Assembly: GCA_963844235.1 (NCBI GenBank)
Contig: CAWJNF010000004.1
Span: 186,001-250,000 of the forward strand
Origin: CAWJNF01 sp963844235
GTDB lineage: Bacteria > Actinomycetota > Thermoleophilia > Gaiellales > Gaiellaceae
Direction: 5' to 3'
DNA length: 64,000 nt
Below the pieces are notes generated by a model, which saw only the letters and a program-made list of their open reading frames with translations, had not been told where the DNA came from and did no database searches. Within the stretch, counting starts at the first letter, position 1. Every line of letters begins with the position of its first letter. The translations under genes and the position numbers were made by a program. This document shows, in pieces, positions 8,977-17,457 of this stretch.

Positions 8977-10651
8977 GGCTGCACTGGCCGGCAAACGGCC
9001 CGGAGCGGGCGCGGAGCTCATCCTCGTGGGGGGCGACGTTCGCGCCATGGACGCGGCCGCCACGAGGGCGAGCGGCCTGGCGATCGGCCGCGGCCGCCTG
9101 CTCGCCGTCGGCTCTGACGACGACGTCCTCGCGCTCGCCGGGCCTCGCACAGTGGTCGAGCCTCTCGACGGGCGCGTCGTCCTTCCGGGGCTCGTCGACC
9201 CGCACAACCACCTGCTGGCGACCGGCGCGCTGCTCGGCAACGTCGAGCTCTATGACTGCCGCTCGATACGCGACGTGGTGGAGCGGATCGCGGCCCGGGT
9301 CGCGCACGCAACGCCCGGCGAGTGGGTCGTCGGCCGCGGCTGGGATGAGAGCCTCCTCGACGAGCGGCGCCACCCGACCCGGCACGATCTCGACCCGGTC
9401 TCGCCCGCGAACCCGGTCGTCATCCACCGGGTCTGGAACCGCCTCGTCGCGAACTCGGCTGCCCTCGCCGCCTGCGGGATCTCCGCCGGGACGCCCGAGC
9501 CACCGGCCGGCCTCTACGCCGGCGGCTTCGAGCGCGACCCCGGCGGCGAGCCGACGGGGCTCTTCCGAGACACGGCAAAGGAGCTCGTGCTGCGCCACGT
9601 CCCGGCGCTCGACGAGGAGGACCGGGTGACGGCCGTCGAGCGCGCCTGCCGCGCGTACAACGCGGTCGGGCTGACCACCGTGGCCGAGCCCGGCCTCTAC
9701 CCCTACGAGATGGACGCCTTCGGCCGAGCCCGCGAGCAAGGCAGGCTCACGGTACGGACGGACATGCTCGTCGCGGGCTGGGGTTGGGCGGCCGCGGCCG
9801 CCTGGTCGACAGGCCCGCCGCTGCCCGAGGACGGGCTCGAGGAGCGGATCGGCGGGCTGGAGGCCCGGAACGGCTCGGACGACGACCTGCTCCGGCTAGG
9901 GGGCGTCAAGCTGCTGCCCGACGGCGGGATCGGCGACCGCACCGCGCGGCTGCTGGAGCCTTATGCCGACTCCGGCGCGAGGGGCGAATGGGTCGTCGAG
10001 CCCGAGCGCCTGCGCGAGCACGTGCGCTTCGTGCACGAGGCGGGCTGGTCGCTCGACGTGCACACGTGCGGCGACGAGGCTCAGGAGGTCACGGTGAGGG
10101 CGATGGCGGAGGCGCAAGAGGCGAGCCCGAAGCCGTGGCTTCGCCACCGGGTTCACCACGCGTACCTGCCGACGGCCGACGCGCTTCGTCAGATGGCCCG
10201 CCACCGGATTGCCGCCCTCGTCTCGAGTCCCTTCCTCGCTCATCTCGGCGAGAGCTTCGTCGGCTCGCTCGGCCAGGAGCGGGCGGCGACCATGATGCCG
10301 ATGCGTACGTACGTCGACGCCGGCGTGCCGCTCGCGGGCTCGTCCGACTCGCCGATCACGACGTTCGATCCCTGGCAGGGCGTCCAAGCGGCGGTCACGC
10401 GCCGCACCGTCGCCGGTCGCGTGCTCGGCGACGCCGAACGCCTGACGCTGGACGAGGCAATCCGCTCGTACACGGCCGGCGCCGCAGCGGCGCTCGGGCT
10501 CGACCGGAAGCTCGGCACCCTCGAGCCCGGCAAGCTCGCAGACTGCGTCGTGCTCGACCGCGACCCCTGGTCGGTAGATCCCGAAGAGCTCACCTCGGTC
10601 CGCACGCTGGCGACCATGCTCGGCGGCCGGTGGGTGTACGACGAGCGCTGA
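8873..10651 (+). CDS. YtcJ-type amidohydrolase (Amidohydro_3)
   Basis: A large exo-type amidohydrolase. Metal-binding features are DPHNHLL near the N-terminal strand, a HTCGDEAQE histidine, an HHAYLP histidine and the SSDSPITTFDPW aspartate. The end shows the usual LGTLEPGKLADCVVLD composite-domain signature. Relatives hydrolyse N-formyl or amide bonds of undefined small molecules. The start is uncertain. Recognisable family sequence begins at about 9014 (ELILVGGDV), after the zinc-ribbon gene. ATG 8873 is the nearest in-frame ATG but overlaps that gene by 104 bases. GTG 9026 would trim the first strand, and CTG 8984 is also in frame. Confidence 0.8.
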   Translation: MEHSTKPSSGYRQASCSARSAGPPRRRTTSSAAAEAALAGKRPGAGAELILVGGDVRAMDAAATRASGLAIGRGRLLAVGSDDDVLALAGPRTVVEPLDGRVVLPGLVDPHNHLLATGALLGNVELYDCRSIRDVVERIAARVAHATPGEWVVGRGWDESLLDERRHPTRHDLDPVSPANPVVIHRVWNRLVANSAALAACGISAGTPEPPAGLYAGGFERDPGGEPTGLFRDTAKELVLRHVPALDEEDRVTAVERACRAYNAVGLTTVAEPGLYPYEMDAFGRAREQGRLTVRTDMLVAGWGWAAAAAWSTGPPLPEDGLEERIGGLEARNGSDDDLLRLGGVKLLPDGGIGDRTARLLEPYADSGARGEWVVEPERLREHVRFVHEAGWSLDVHTCGDEAQEVTVRAMAEAQEASPKPWLRHRVHHAYLPTADALRQMARHRIAALVSSPFLAHLGESFVGSLGQERAATMMPMRTYVDAGVPLAGSSDSPITTFDPWQGVQAAVTRRTVAGRVLGDAERLTLDEAIRSYTAGAAAALGLDRKLGTLEPGKLADCVVLDRDPWSVDPEELTSVRTLATMLGGRWVYDER

Positions 10652-10697
10652 GCGGCCTCGGAGACGCTCGCCACGCGTCTCCGCCCGTTCGAGGACG

Positions 10698-10822
10698 TCA
10701 GTCCGCGGTCGCGATTGTGTGACGCGCGAGAAACGCGGCCGGAGCCTCGGCCAGGCCGCGTGGGTTCTCGTCCTGGAGGAGATGCGTCGCGCCGGAGAAC
10801 TCGATCCGCGCCGCACGTCGCC
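10698..10822 (-). pseudogene. Remnant of an alpha/beta-hydrolase C-terminus
   Basis: Minus-strand reading from about 10805 to a TGA at 10698-10700 gives EFSGATHLLQDENP followed by GLAEAPAAFLA. This is the classic tail of alpha/beta hydrolases: the catalytic-triad histidine in a GxxHLLxxENP motif, then the final helix. Nothing upstream in this frame belongs to the fold, because it runs into the TetR gene in another frame. I read it as a decayed fragment, not a gene. Confidence 0.5.
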
Positions 10823-10842
10823 ATCCGGTTTCCCGGCAGGCG

Positions 10843-11433
10843 TTAACCGGCCGGTTGGGGCACGCAGTCGCTGGTCAGCCGAACCATCAATTCCACCGCC
10901 TGCTCGTCGGTCAGACGCTGTTCCCGGGCGAGCGTGCGCCAGCTGTCGAAGCTCAGCGCGAGCGCCATGGCGGCACGCAAGAGCGTCCGCCGCCGGCCGC
11001 GGACGCCCCACCCGGCAAGCAGAACCTCGGCCGCGCGCTGCCAGTACTCGTGGTAGGGCGCCATCACCGGGTGCTCGCGGGCGTCGGCGAGGACGTTCGT
11101 CATCATCGCCTCCGTACGCCGGTGGTGAGCGTACGCCTCCGCGAGCCCCGTCCTCAGGCGCTCGCCGGGATCCGCGATCGCACGCCACCGTTCCAGGTCG
11201 GGAGCGGGGTGACGCTCGAAGTACTGGCCGCTGCATGCGAGCGCGAGCGTGAGCTCGTCGGGGAAGTGACGGTAGACTGTCACGCGTCCCACCCCGGCGC
11301 GCTGCGCGATCTCGGTCACGGTAGTGGCCGAGGGGCCGATCGTCTGGTGGAGCTCGATTGTGGCCTCGACGATCCGCTGCCGTGTCTCGTCCTGTCGCTC
11401 GGCACGGCGCTTGAGCTGGTACGCACGGACCAT
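10843..11433 (-). CDS. TetR family transcriptional regulator
   Basis: A 196-residue regulator with an N-terminal helix-turn-helix (ETRQRIVEATIELH, then TVTEIAQRAGVGRVTVYRHFPDE at about residues 14-55) and a helical ligand-binding C-terminal domain. It is divergent from a cupin gene, which is probably its target. ATG 11431-11433 is preferred over the upstream TTG 11437-11439. No Shine-Dalgarno precedes it, and a promoter-like pair lies so close (11442-11471) that the mRNA may be leaderless. It resembles the second TetR at 29388 in sequence and layout. Confidence 0.85.
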   Translation of the reverse strand: MVRAYQLKRRAERQDETRQRIVEATIELHQTIGPSATTVTEIAQRAGVGRVTVYRHFPDELTLALACSGQYFERHPAPDLERWRAIADPGERLRTGLAEAYAHHRRTEAMMTNVLADAREHPVMAPYHEYWQRAAEVLLAGWGVRGRRRTLLRAAMALALSFDSWRTLAREQRLTDEQAVELMVRLTSDCVPQPAG

Positions 11434-11441
11434 CGCCAATC

Positions 11442-11471
11442 ATGATACGTGATGTACCTTGAAACTTGCAA
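11442..11471 (-). promoter_or_regulatory. Candidate promoter of the TetR gene
   Basis: Minus strand: TTGCAA (11466-11471), an 18-base spacer, then TATCAT (11442-11447). The predicted start of transcription falls 1-3 bases before the ATG, consistent with the missing ribosome binding site. Inferred from motif only. Confidence 0.4.
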
Positions 11472-11507
11472 GACCCCCGCTCGAATGTAGCGTGCAGGTC
11501 GTAAATC

Positions 11508-11526
11508 GTGAAACATAGCGTTTCAC
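11508..11526. promoter_or_regulatory. Inverted repeat, probable TetR operator
   Basis: A perfect dyad GTGAAAC-N5-GTTTCAC lies between the divergent TetR and cupin genes, 22 bases before the cupin start. Size and position fit a TetR-family operator repressing the cupin gene. Confidence 0.55.
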
Positions 11527-11547
11527 CGAAACTCGGAGGAGTGGCAA

Positions 11548-12051
11548 GTGAGCACAACCACCGGCACGACGCTCGACCCGATCGCGCTCGCCAGGGACGA
11601 GGGCGAAGCGCTCTGGTTCCTCGGGACCCTGGCGATCATAAAGGCCTCGAGTGACACGACCGACGGCCGCGTGGCCGTGATCGAGCACCTCGCACCGCAA
11701 GGACGCGGCGCGCCGCTGCACGTCCACCGGCGCGAGGACGAGTGGTTCTACGTCACCGAGGGCGAACTCACCTTGTGGGTCGGCGGCCGCGTCATCGAGG
11801 CCGGCGCCGGCTCGTTCGTGTACGGCCCACGCGACGTCCCGCATACCTTCGTCGTCACGTCCCCGCAGGCCCGTTTCCTCCTCGTGACCGAGCCGGCAGG
11901 CTTCGAGAGCTTCATGCGCGCCGTCGCCGAGCCTGCTGGGGCCCTCGAGATCCCTCCGCCGGCCAGCGAGCCCCCCGATTTCGAGCAGCTGGCGGCCCTC
12001 GCCGCCGAGTACGGCATCGAGATTCTCGGCCCGCCCGGCATCCCGGGCTGA
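11548..12051 (+). CDS. Cupin domain protein (quercetin-dioxygenase-like fold)
   Basis: A 167-residue single-domain cupin. The metal-site motif is visible (PLHVHRREDEWFYVTEGELTL at about residues 52-72: two His, Glu), with the second-motif histidine in GPRDVPHTF. Such proteins may be dioxygenases, isomerases or storage/sensor proteins, and the function is open. GTG 11548 has CGGAGGA 7 bases upstream. It is divergent from a TetR gene with an operator-like dyad between them. It is paralogous in arrangement to the cupin/TetR pair at 28776-30002 and similar to the cupin at 27696. Confidence 0.85.
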   Translation: MSTTTGTTLDPIALARDEGEALWFLGTLAIIKASSDTTDGRVAVIEHLAPQGRGAPLHVHRREDEWFYVTEGELTLWVGGRVIEAGAGSFVYGPRDVPHTFVVTSPQARFLLVTEPAGFESFMRAVAEPAGALEIPPPASEPPDFEQLAALAAEYGIEILGPPGIPG

Positions 12052-12157
12052 GCTCCGACCGGATCCAGACGGGGCGTCTCGGTCGGCGACCGCGGCGCCC
12101 CGCTTCACCGGCGACGTCGGACGACCTCTAACCCATCCGCGCGGCGGGAGTGTAAGG

Positions 12158-13510
12158 ATGCCCGCCGTGATCCACGACCCGGCAGCGGAGACGATGCCGC
12201 GGCCGGAGCTGCGGGCCCTCCAGTCGGCTCGGCTGGAGAAGCTCGCGCGCTACGTGTACGAAAGGGTCCCCTTCTACCGGCGGGGGTTCGACGAGCTCGG
12301 AGTCGATCCAGCCTCGGTGCGGTCGCTCGACGATCTGGCAAGGCTTCCGTTCACGCGCAAGACAGATCTGCGTGACCACTACCCGTTCGGCCTCTTCGCT
12401 GTGCCGCAGACCGAGGTCGCCCGCGTTCACTGCTCCTCGGGAACGACCGGGAGACCGACAGTCGTCGGCTACACGAGTGCTGACGTCGAGCTCTTCGCCG
12501 AGGTCAACGCGCGCTCGCTCGCCATGGCCGGCGCGGAGCCCGGGATGATGCTCCACAACGCGTACGGCTACGGGCTCTTCACCGGCGGCCTCGGCCTCCA
12601 TTACGGCGCCGAGCGTCTCGGAATGACGGTGGTGCCGGTGTCGGGGGGAATGACCGAGAGGCAGCTGACGCTGATCCGGGACTTCGAGCCGGTCGTGATC
12701 GCCTGCACGCCGAGCTATGCCCTGACGTTGTCCCAGGAGTTTGCCGCCCGGGGGGTGACCCCCGACGAGCTCTCCCTTCGCTTCGCGGTCGTCGGCGCCG
12801 AGCCGTGGACGGAGTCGATGCGGACCGCGATCGACGCCGGTCTGGGTGTCCGCGCATCGAACGTCTACGGGCTGTCCGAGGTGATCGGGCCGGGCGTCTC
12901 CGGCGAGTGCCACGAGGAGCGGGCCGGGTCCCACGTGAACGAGGATCACTTCTTCCCAGAGATCGTCGATCCCGACACGCTCGAGCCGCTGCCCGAGGGG
13001 TCGGAGGGTGTGCTCGTGCTGACGACGCTGACGAAAGAGGCTATGCCCGTGATTCGCTACTGGACGGGCGATCTGACGAGCCTCAGCTCCGAGGCGTGCA
13101 GCTGCGGACGTACGCTCGTGCGGATGGCGCCGATCAAGGGCCGCACGGACGACATGCTCATCATCCGCGGCGTCAACGTGTTTCCGACCCAGGTCGAGCA
13201 CGTGCTCGGCCAGGTCGAAGAGCTGTCTCCCCACTACCAGCTCGTCGTGAGGCGCGAGGGAACGCTCGACGAGCTCGAGGTGCGGACCGAGGTGACGGAG
13301 ACCTTCTTCCGGGCCGTTGGGGTGGAGCTGCTGAGTGACGAGGCGATCGCCGCCGACCACACCCTTCGCGCGGTCCGCGATCGGGCCGCGTTCCTCATCA
13401 AGGACACGATCGGCTGCACGATGCAGGTGACGCTCGCCTCGCCCGGGTCGCTGCCGCGTTCCGAGGGCGGCAAGTTGGCGCGGGTCTCGGACACACGGCC
13501 GCGCGGCTAG
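12158..13510 (+). CDS. paaK: Phenylacetate-CoA ligase family (PaaK-like) enzyme
   Basis: A 450-residue adenylate-forming ligase. The P-loop SSGTTGRPTVVGYT is near residue 93, followed by YGLSEVIGPG (A5-type, near 243), the YWTGDLT aspartate and the MLIIRGVNVFPTQVE hinge/C-terminal domain typical of PaaK. It would activate an aryl- or arylacetic acid to its CoA ester with ATP. No other paa genes (epoxidase paaABCDE) are in the window, so phenylacetate itself is not assured. A CoA-handling cluster follows on either strand (DpgC-like enzyme, CoA-transferase pair). Start ATG 12158 has a GGGAG about 8 bases upstream. Confidence 0.85.
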   Translation: MPAVIHDPAAETMPRPELRALQSARLEKLARYVYERVPFYRRGFDELGVDPASVRSLDDLARLPFTRKTDLRDHYPFGLFAVPQTEVARVHCSSGTTGRPTVVGYTSADVELFAEVNARSLAMAGAEPGMMLHNAYGYGLFTGGLGLHYGAERLGMTVVPVSGGMTERQLTLIRDFEPVVIACTPSYALTLSQEFAARGVTPDELSLRFAVVGAEPWTESMRTAIDAGLGVRASNVYGLSEVIGPGVSGECHEERAGSHVNEDHFFPEIVDPDTLEPLPEGSEGVLVLTTLTKEAMPVIRYWTGDLTSLSSEACSCGRTLVRMAPIKGRTDDMLIIRGVNVFPTQVEHVLGQVEELSPHYQLVVRREGTLDELEVRTEVTETFFRAVGVELLSDEAIAADHTLRAVRDRAAFLIKDTIGCTMQVTLASPGSLPRSEGGKLARVSDTRPRG

Positions 13511-13594
13511 GGCGCAGATGCCGACAAGGAGGCGCCCGAAGATCGGGTCGCCCACTGGGTCGCGGCTCTCGGTCGACGCCGGCGGCGGGCCGGG

Positions 13595-14032
13595 TCAGCC
13601 GGACGTCGCCGGGAGAAGCGGGTGCCCGGCCTCTTGCCAGGCGAGCATCCCGCCCTGGAGCTCGACGACGTCGGTGAAGCCGAGCGCGGCGAGGGTCCGC
13701 GCTGCCGTTGCGCTCATGTTGCCGCTGCGGCAGTAGAGCGCGAGCGGTGTCGAAGGGTCGGGCAGCTCGCCCTGGCGGGCTTCGAGCTCGTCGAACGGGA
13801 TCGAGAGGTCGGTGCCGGCGATCGAGCCCTCGTCGGGCACGTGGACGTTCAGGCTGATCCGGTCTGGCTCCACGAGCGCAGCGGCGAACGTCTCCGGGCC
13901 CACCGCCCGCGCGGGAAGCGCCGAACCGTCGCCGTCGGAACCGCCGCCGCACGCGCCGAGCAGGAGCGCCGCCGCAAGGAGTGTGCCGAGCAGAGCCGCA
14001 CACCGGACGGGGAGAGCCCTCAAGCCGTCCAC
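13595..14032 (-). CDS. Rhodanese-domain lipoprotein
   Basis: A 145-residue protein with a lipoprotein signal peptide (hydrophobic run ending in a LLGACGGG lipobox near residue 25) and a C-terminal rhodanese domain. The domain carries the active-site loop CRSGNMSATAA and ends LQGGMLAWQEAGHPL. Rhodaneses move sulfane sulfur via the loop cysteine; this one would act outside the membrane. GTG 14032 is preferred because it begins the signal peptide directly. The longer frame starts with a TTG at 14080 and would add 16 residues before the signal. Confidence 0.8.
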   Translation of the reverse strand: MDGLRALPVRCAALLGTLLAAALLLGACGGGSDGDGSALPARAVGPETFAAALVEPDRISLNVHVPDEGSIAGTDLSIPFDELEARQGELPDPSTPLALYCRSGNMSATAARTLAALGFTDVVELQGGMLAWQEAGHPLLPATSG

Positions 14033-14110
14033 TCCGCCACGGTAGCGCCCCTGCGAGCTCCTGGTTCGGCCATGAGGCAATCCCAGACGATCACGTGCGA
14101 CGAGGAACGG

Positions 14111-15283
14111 TCAGAGCCTCCGGCGCTTCGCGTCCCAGTTGCGCTCGAGGTTGTCGATCAGGGCCGGGCTGTACAGACAGTGGGCCTGGTCGCGGGCGTA
14201 GCCCGCCATGTAGCGGCGAAAGGCGTCGAGCGGCTCCTGCCCGACACGCAAGGCCCGGCGGTTGGCGATCAGGCTCGTCATCCCGGCGCTCGTCAGCTCG
14301 GCCGCGGAGCGCTCGACAGCGTGCTCCATCGCGCCCGGGGGCACAACCTCGTCGGCGATCAGCCGCCCCTCCGCGCTGTCGGCCGGGAGCTCGCGGTTGA
14401 AGAAGATGGCCTGCCGGGTGAGCCGCTCGCCGACGAAGCGCGGCAGGCGCAGGTCCGCGCAGCCCGGGATGATGCCCTCCTTGCGGGCCGGGAGGTTGAA
14501 GTAGGAACCGGACTCCGCGACGACACTGTCCATGACCAGCAGCCACTGGCAGGCGCCGCCGATGGCGAACGTGTCGACCGCTGCGATCCACGGCTTCTCC
14601 CGCCGGTTCTCGAGCCCGACCTCGTCGAACGCGCCCAGATCGTGACCCCGGTACATCTTGCTGACTGCGCCGAGCTCGCGCTCCAGCATGAACTCGAGCA
14701 GCGAGATCTTGCCGTAGTACAGGTGCGTCAGGTTGATGCCCGACCCGAAGATGCGCCGGCCGGCGTACTTCGGGTGCGTCGCCGGCGCCCCGCGGAGCAC
14801 CCCGACCTGGATCTCGTCGTGGAGCAGGACGAGGTCGACGGCGGTCTCCAGCGCAGCCGTAGAGACGTCGTCCTCCGAGTTGAGGAAGGCGTGGTTCTGG
14901 ATCGTCACGTGCCCCACGTTTCCTGCGCGGTCGACCCGCATCGGCCCCAGGTCGACACTTCCCAGGCGCTTGAAGTCCTCGAGGAGCGCGAGCGCCTCCG
15001 CCTTCGGCTGCGACATCGCGTGCATCAGGTGGAAGCCCACGCGGGGATCGGCCAGCACGTGCGCGACGAAGACGCCCTGGTCGATCTCGAGGCCGCGTTT
15101 GTCCTTCTGGGCCAGCTCCCGCTCGGCGTCGATCTCGGCCCGTGTCGGGAGTAGCCCGGGGTAGCGGTCCGCGGCCGCGTACGCGAGCTCGGAGACGCGC
15201 AGCTGGCGGCTCAGCCCGTCGGTCAGCTCGTCGTAGATCGAGGTGACGCTGTCGCCCAGGCGCTCCTCGAGCCCCGCCGCCAC
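14111..15283 (-). CDS. DpgC-like cofactor-independent dioxygenase (crotonase superfamily)
   Basis: A 390-residue crotonase-fold protein with the long helical N-terminal extension of DpgC, the (3,5-dihydroxyphenyl)acetyl-CoA 1,2-dioxygenase of glycopeptide antibiotic pathways. The segment VLRGAPATHPKYAGRRIFGSGINLTHLY closely follows the DpgC pattern, as does the FAIGGACQWLL oxyanion-loop region. DpgC oxidises an arylacetyl-CoA with O2 and no metal or flavin. Here there is no antibiotic cluster; neighbours are an amidohydrolase, a PaaK-type ligase and a CoA-transferase pair, so a catabolic role on an aryl-acyl-CoA is inferred. GTG 15281-15283 begins one base after the amidohydrolase stop. Confidence 0.75.
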   Translation of the reverse strand: MAAGLEERLGDSVTSIYDELTDGLSRQLRVSELAYAAADRYPGLLPTRAEIDAERELAQKDKRGLEIDQGVFVAHVLADPRVGFHLMHAMSQPKAEALALLEDFKRLGSVDLGPMRVDRAGNVGHVTIQNHAFLNSEDDVSTAALETAVDLVLLHDEIQVGVLRGAPATHPKYAGRRIFGSGINLTHLYYGKISLLEFMLERELGAVSKMYRGHDLGAFDEVGLENRREKPWIAAVDTFAIGGACQWLLVMDSVVAESGSYFNLPARKEGIIPGCADLRLPRFVGERLTRQAIFFNRELPADSAEGRLIADEVVPPGAMEHAVERSAAELTSAGMTSLIANRRALRVGQEPLDAFRRYMAGYARDQAHCLYSPALIDNLERNWDAKRRRL

Positions 15284-15284
15284 G

Positions 15285-16550
15285 TCAGACCGCCTGCAGC
15301 TCGCCAACCGGCAGGGCGCCGCTCACCACGCGACCGCCCTGGACGACCGCTTCGAGGTTCTCGGGCTCGGTCAGCGAGCGGATCCGCTCGAGCGGGCTCT
15401 CCCGCAACACGAGCAGATCGGCGAGCTTGCCGGCCTCGAGCGTCCCGAGCTCGTCTCCGAAGCCGATGACACGTGTCGCATCGCGGGTCGCCGTGAGCAG
15501 TGCCTCCTGCGGCGTCATGCCGACCTTCTCGACGTACGTGCAGATCTCCTCGAGCCCTCCACCCTGCGGGAAGTTGGCCAGCCCGGAATCGCTGCCCGCG
15601 ATGATCGTCACGCCCGCCTCGAACGCGCGGCGGATCGCCTGGACGTGCAGCTCGTTCGTCCGGCGGTGGCTCATGACGACGTCTTCGGGTATCCCGAACT
15701 CGAGCCCCTTCCAGGCGAACGCGGTGTAGAGCGCGAGCGTCGGGCAGAGCGCGACGTCGTGCTCGAGGAGAGCCTCGAGACCCTCCTCGTCGAGGAAGAT
15801 CCCGTGCTCGACGGTACGCACGCCCGCGCGCGCCGCCTTGACGATGCTGCCCCGCGACTCGGCGTGGCAGGCAACCGGCTTGCCCTTGTCGGCGGCCTCC
15901 TCGCAGACGGCCTGCAGCTCCTCGAACGACATCGTGTCGCGATCGGCCGGGCACACCGGGTTGAAGCCGGTGCCGCTCGCCTCGGCCTTGATCCAGTCGA
16001 CGCCGTCCTTGACCTGCTTGCGGACGGCTCGTCGCGCCTCCCACGGCCCGGTGACGAGCTCGGTCAGCGCAGCCGCGTACTGCTCCCGCCGGAACAGGTG
16101 CGTCGGGTGGAAGTCGCCGAGCCCGCCCCACACGGAGATGATCTGCTGCGAGGCCTTCAGCCGCGGCCCCGGCAGCCGCCCGGCCGCGACGGCATCGCGA
16201 ACGACGACGGCGATGTTGCCACGGGTGCCGACATCGCGCCCGCAGGTGAAGCCGAGCCCGAGCAGCTTCGCCGCGTTGACGGCCGCATCGACCGCAGCCT
16301 GCTCGAGGGGCCGGGCGAGCTCGATGTCGTACGTGTCCTTGACGAAGTCGTAGACCAGGTGCACATGCGCGTCGCAGAGGCCCGGAATGATCGTCCGGCC
16401 GGCGCAGTCGACCACGTCGTGACCCGGAGGCAGGCCCTCCGCCGGTCCGACCCACGAGAGCCGCTCGCCTTCGATGACGACCGCACCGTCCGCGATCGGC
16501 GCCTCGCCGGCGCACGTGACCACGGTCGCGTTGGTCAGAGCCGTTCCCAT
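15285..16550 (-). CDS. Imidazolonepropionase-like amidohydrolase
   Basis: A 421-residue amidohydrolase with CDAHVHL (metal His pair, near residue 60), WIKAEASG (bridging Lys), CHAES and EHGIFL histidines, and AGSDSGLANFP (Asp). The C-terminal LGTLEAGKLADLLVL is typical. Relatives hydrolyse lactams, amides or peptides such as prolidase-type dipeptides; the substrate is not known. ATG 16548-16550 is preceded by GGGAGG, favouring it over longer frames. It is upstream of, and one base from, the DpgC-like gene on the same strand, so the two form an operon divergent from the CoA-transferase genes. Confidence 0.8.
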   Translation of the reverse strand: MGTALTNATVVTCAGEAPIADGAVVIEGERLSWVGPAEGLPPGHDVVDCAGRTIIPGLCDAHVHLVYDFVKDTYDIELARPLEQAAVDAAVNAAKLLGLGFTCGRDVGTRGNIAVVVRDAVAAGRLPGPRLKASQQIISVWGGLGDFHPTHLFRREQYAAALTELVTGPWEARRAVRKQVKDGVDWIKAEASGTGFNPVCPADRDTMSFEELQAVCEEAADKGKPVACHAESRGSIVKAARAGVRTVEHGIFLDEEGLEALLEHDVALCPTLALYTAFAWKGLEFGIPEDVVMSHRRTNELHVQAIRRAFEAGVTIIAGSDSGLANFPQGGGLEEICTYVEKVGMTPQEALLTATRDATRVIGFGDELGTLEAGKLADLLVLRESPLERIRSLTEPENLEAVVQGGRVVSGALPVGELQAV

Positions 16551-16638
16551 GCGCAAACCCTCCCAGCTGGCCTGCGGGAACTCTCGCAGCACGCGCGCGC
16601 GTCCGCAATGCGGGAACGCCGTGTGGGAGTATTGGACC

Positions 16639-17457
16639 GTGAGCGTCCCCTTCCTGACGGTGGAGGAGCTCGCCGCGCAGATTCCTGACGGTGCGAGCGT
16701 CGCAGTGCCGGCCGACTACTCCGGCTGCGCGATGGCCGCCGTGCGCGCGCTGATCGGCGGGGGCGTCGCGAACCTGGAGCTCATCACCGTGCCCCAGGCC
16801 GGCTTCCAGGCCGACATGCTGATCGGGGCCGGCTGCGTGGCCGTGGTGGAGACGTCGGGAGTCACCCTCGGCGAGTACGGCCAGGCACCGCGCTTTCGCG
16901 AGGCCGTTTCGACGGGGCGAGTCACGATCCGTGACTCCACCTGCCCGGCGATCCACGCCGGCCTGCAGGCGAGCGAGAAGGGCGTGCCGTTCATTCCATT
17001 GCGGGGGATCCTCGGCTCTGACCTCCAGGCTCATCGCGACGATTGGCGCGTGATCGACAACCCCTTCGGCGAGCACGACGAGGTCCTGCTCCTGCCCGCG
17101 ATCCAGCCGGACGTCGCGCTGTTCCACGCGGCAGTTGCGGATCGCGACGGCAACGTGTGGATCGGCGTGCGCCGGGAGCTCATGACGATGGCCCACGCGG
17201 CACGCCGAACGCTCGTCACCGTCGAGGAGATCGCCGAGGAGGATCTGCTCGCGGACGATCGCACGGCGGCCGGCACGATCCCCGCCCTGTACGTGACCGC
17301 GATCGCCGAAGCGCGCGAGGGTGCCTGGCCGGTCGGTCTCCGCGGCTGCTATCCAGCCGACGGCGAACACCTGCGGCTCTACGCGGAGCTGGCGAGAACC
17401 GAAGAGGGCTTCGCACGCTACCTCGACGAGCACGTCCTCCGCCCGCGAGTGGGATGA
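16639..17457 (+). CDS. CoA-transferase family (class I) alpha subunit, IpdA-like
   Basis: A 272-residue subunit A of a class I CoA-transferase-type heteromer (IPDGASVAVPADYSG, LELITVPQAG, FHAAVADRDGNVWIG near residue 165). The split into two ATGA-overlapping genes and the sequence style recall IpdAB, which hydrolyses a ring-opened steroid CoA thioester, and glutaconate CoA-transferase. The start is GTG 16639; the longer frame upstream overlaps the divergent amidohydrolase. It would act with the next gene on an acyl-CoA from the same pathway as the DpgC-like enzyme. Confidence 0.75.
   Translation: MSVPFLTVEELAAQIPDGASVAVPADYSGCAMAAVRALIGGGVANLELITVPQAGFQADMLIGAGCVAVVETSGVTLGEYGQAPRFREAVSTGRVTIRDSTCPAIHAGLQASEKGVPFIPLRGILGSDLQAHRDDWRVIDNPFGEHDEVLLLPAIQPDVALFHAAVADRDGNVWIGVRRELMTMAHAARRTLVTVEEIAEEDLLADDRTAAGTIPALYVTAIAEAREGAWPVGLRGCYPADGEHLRLYAELARTEEGFARYLDEHVLRPRVG

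Noticed and set aside
10719..11252. Plus-strand frames over the TetR gene
   Set aside because: Arg/Ala/Pro-rich shadow frames; the TetR helix-turn-helix is on the minus strand.
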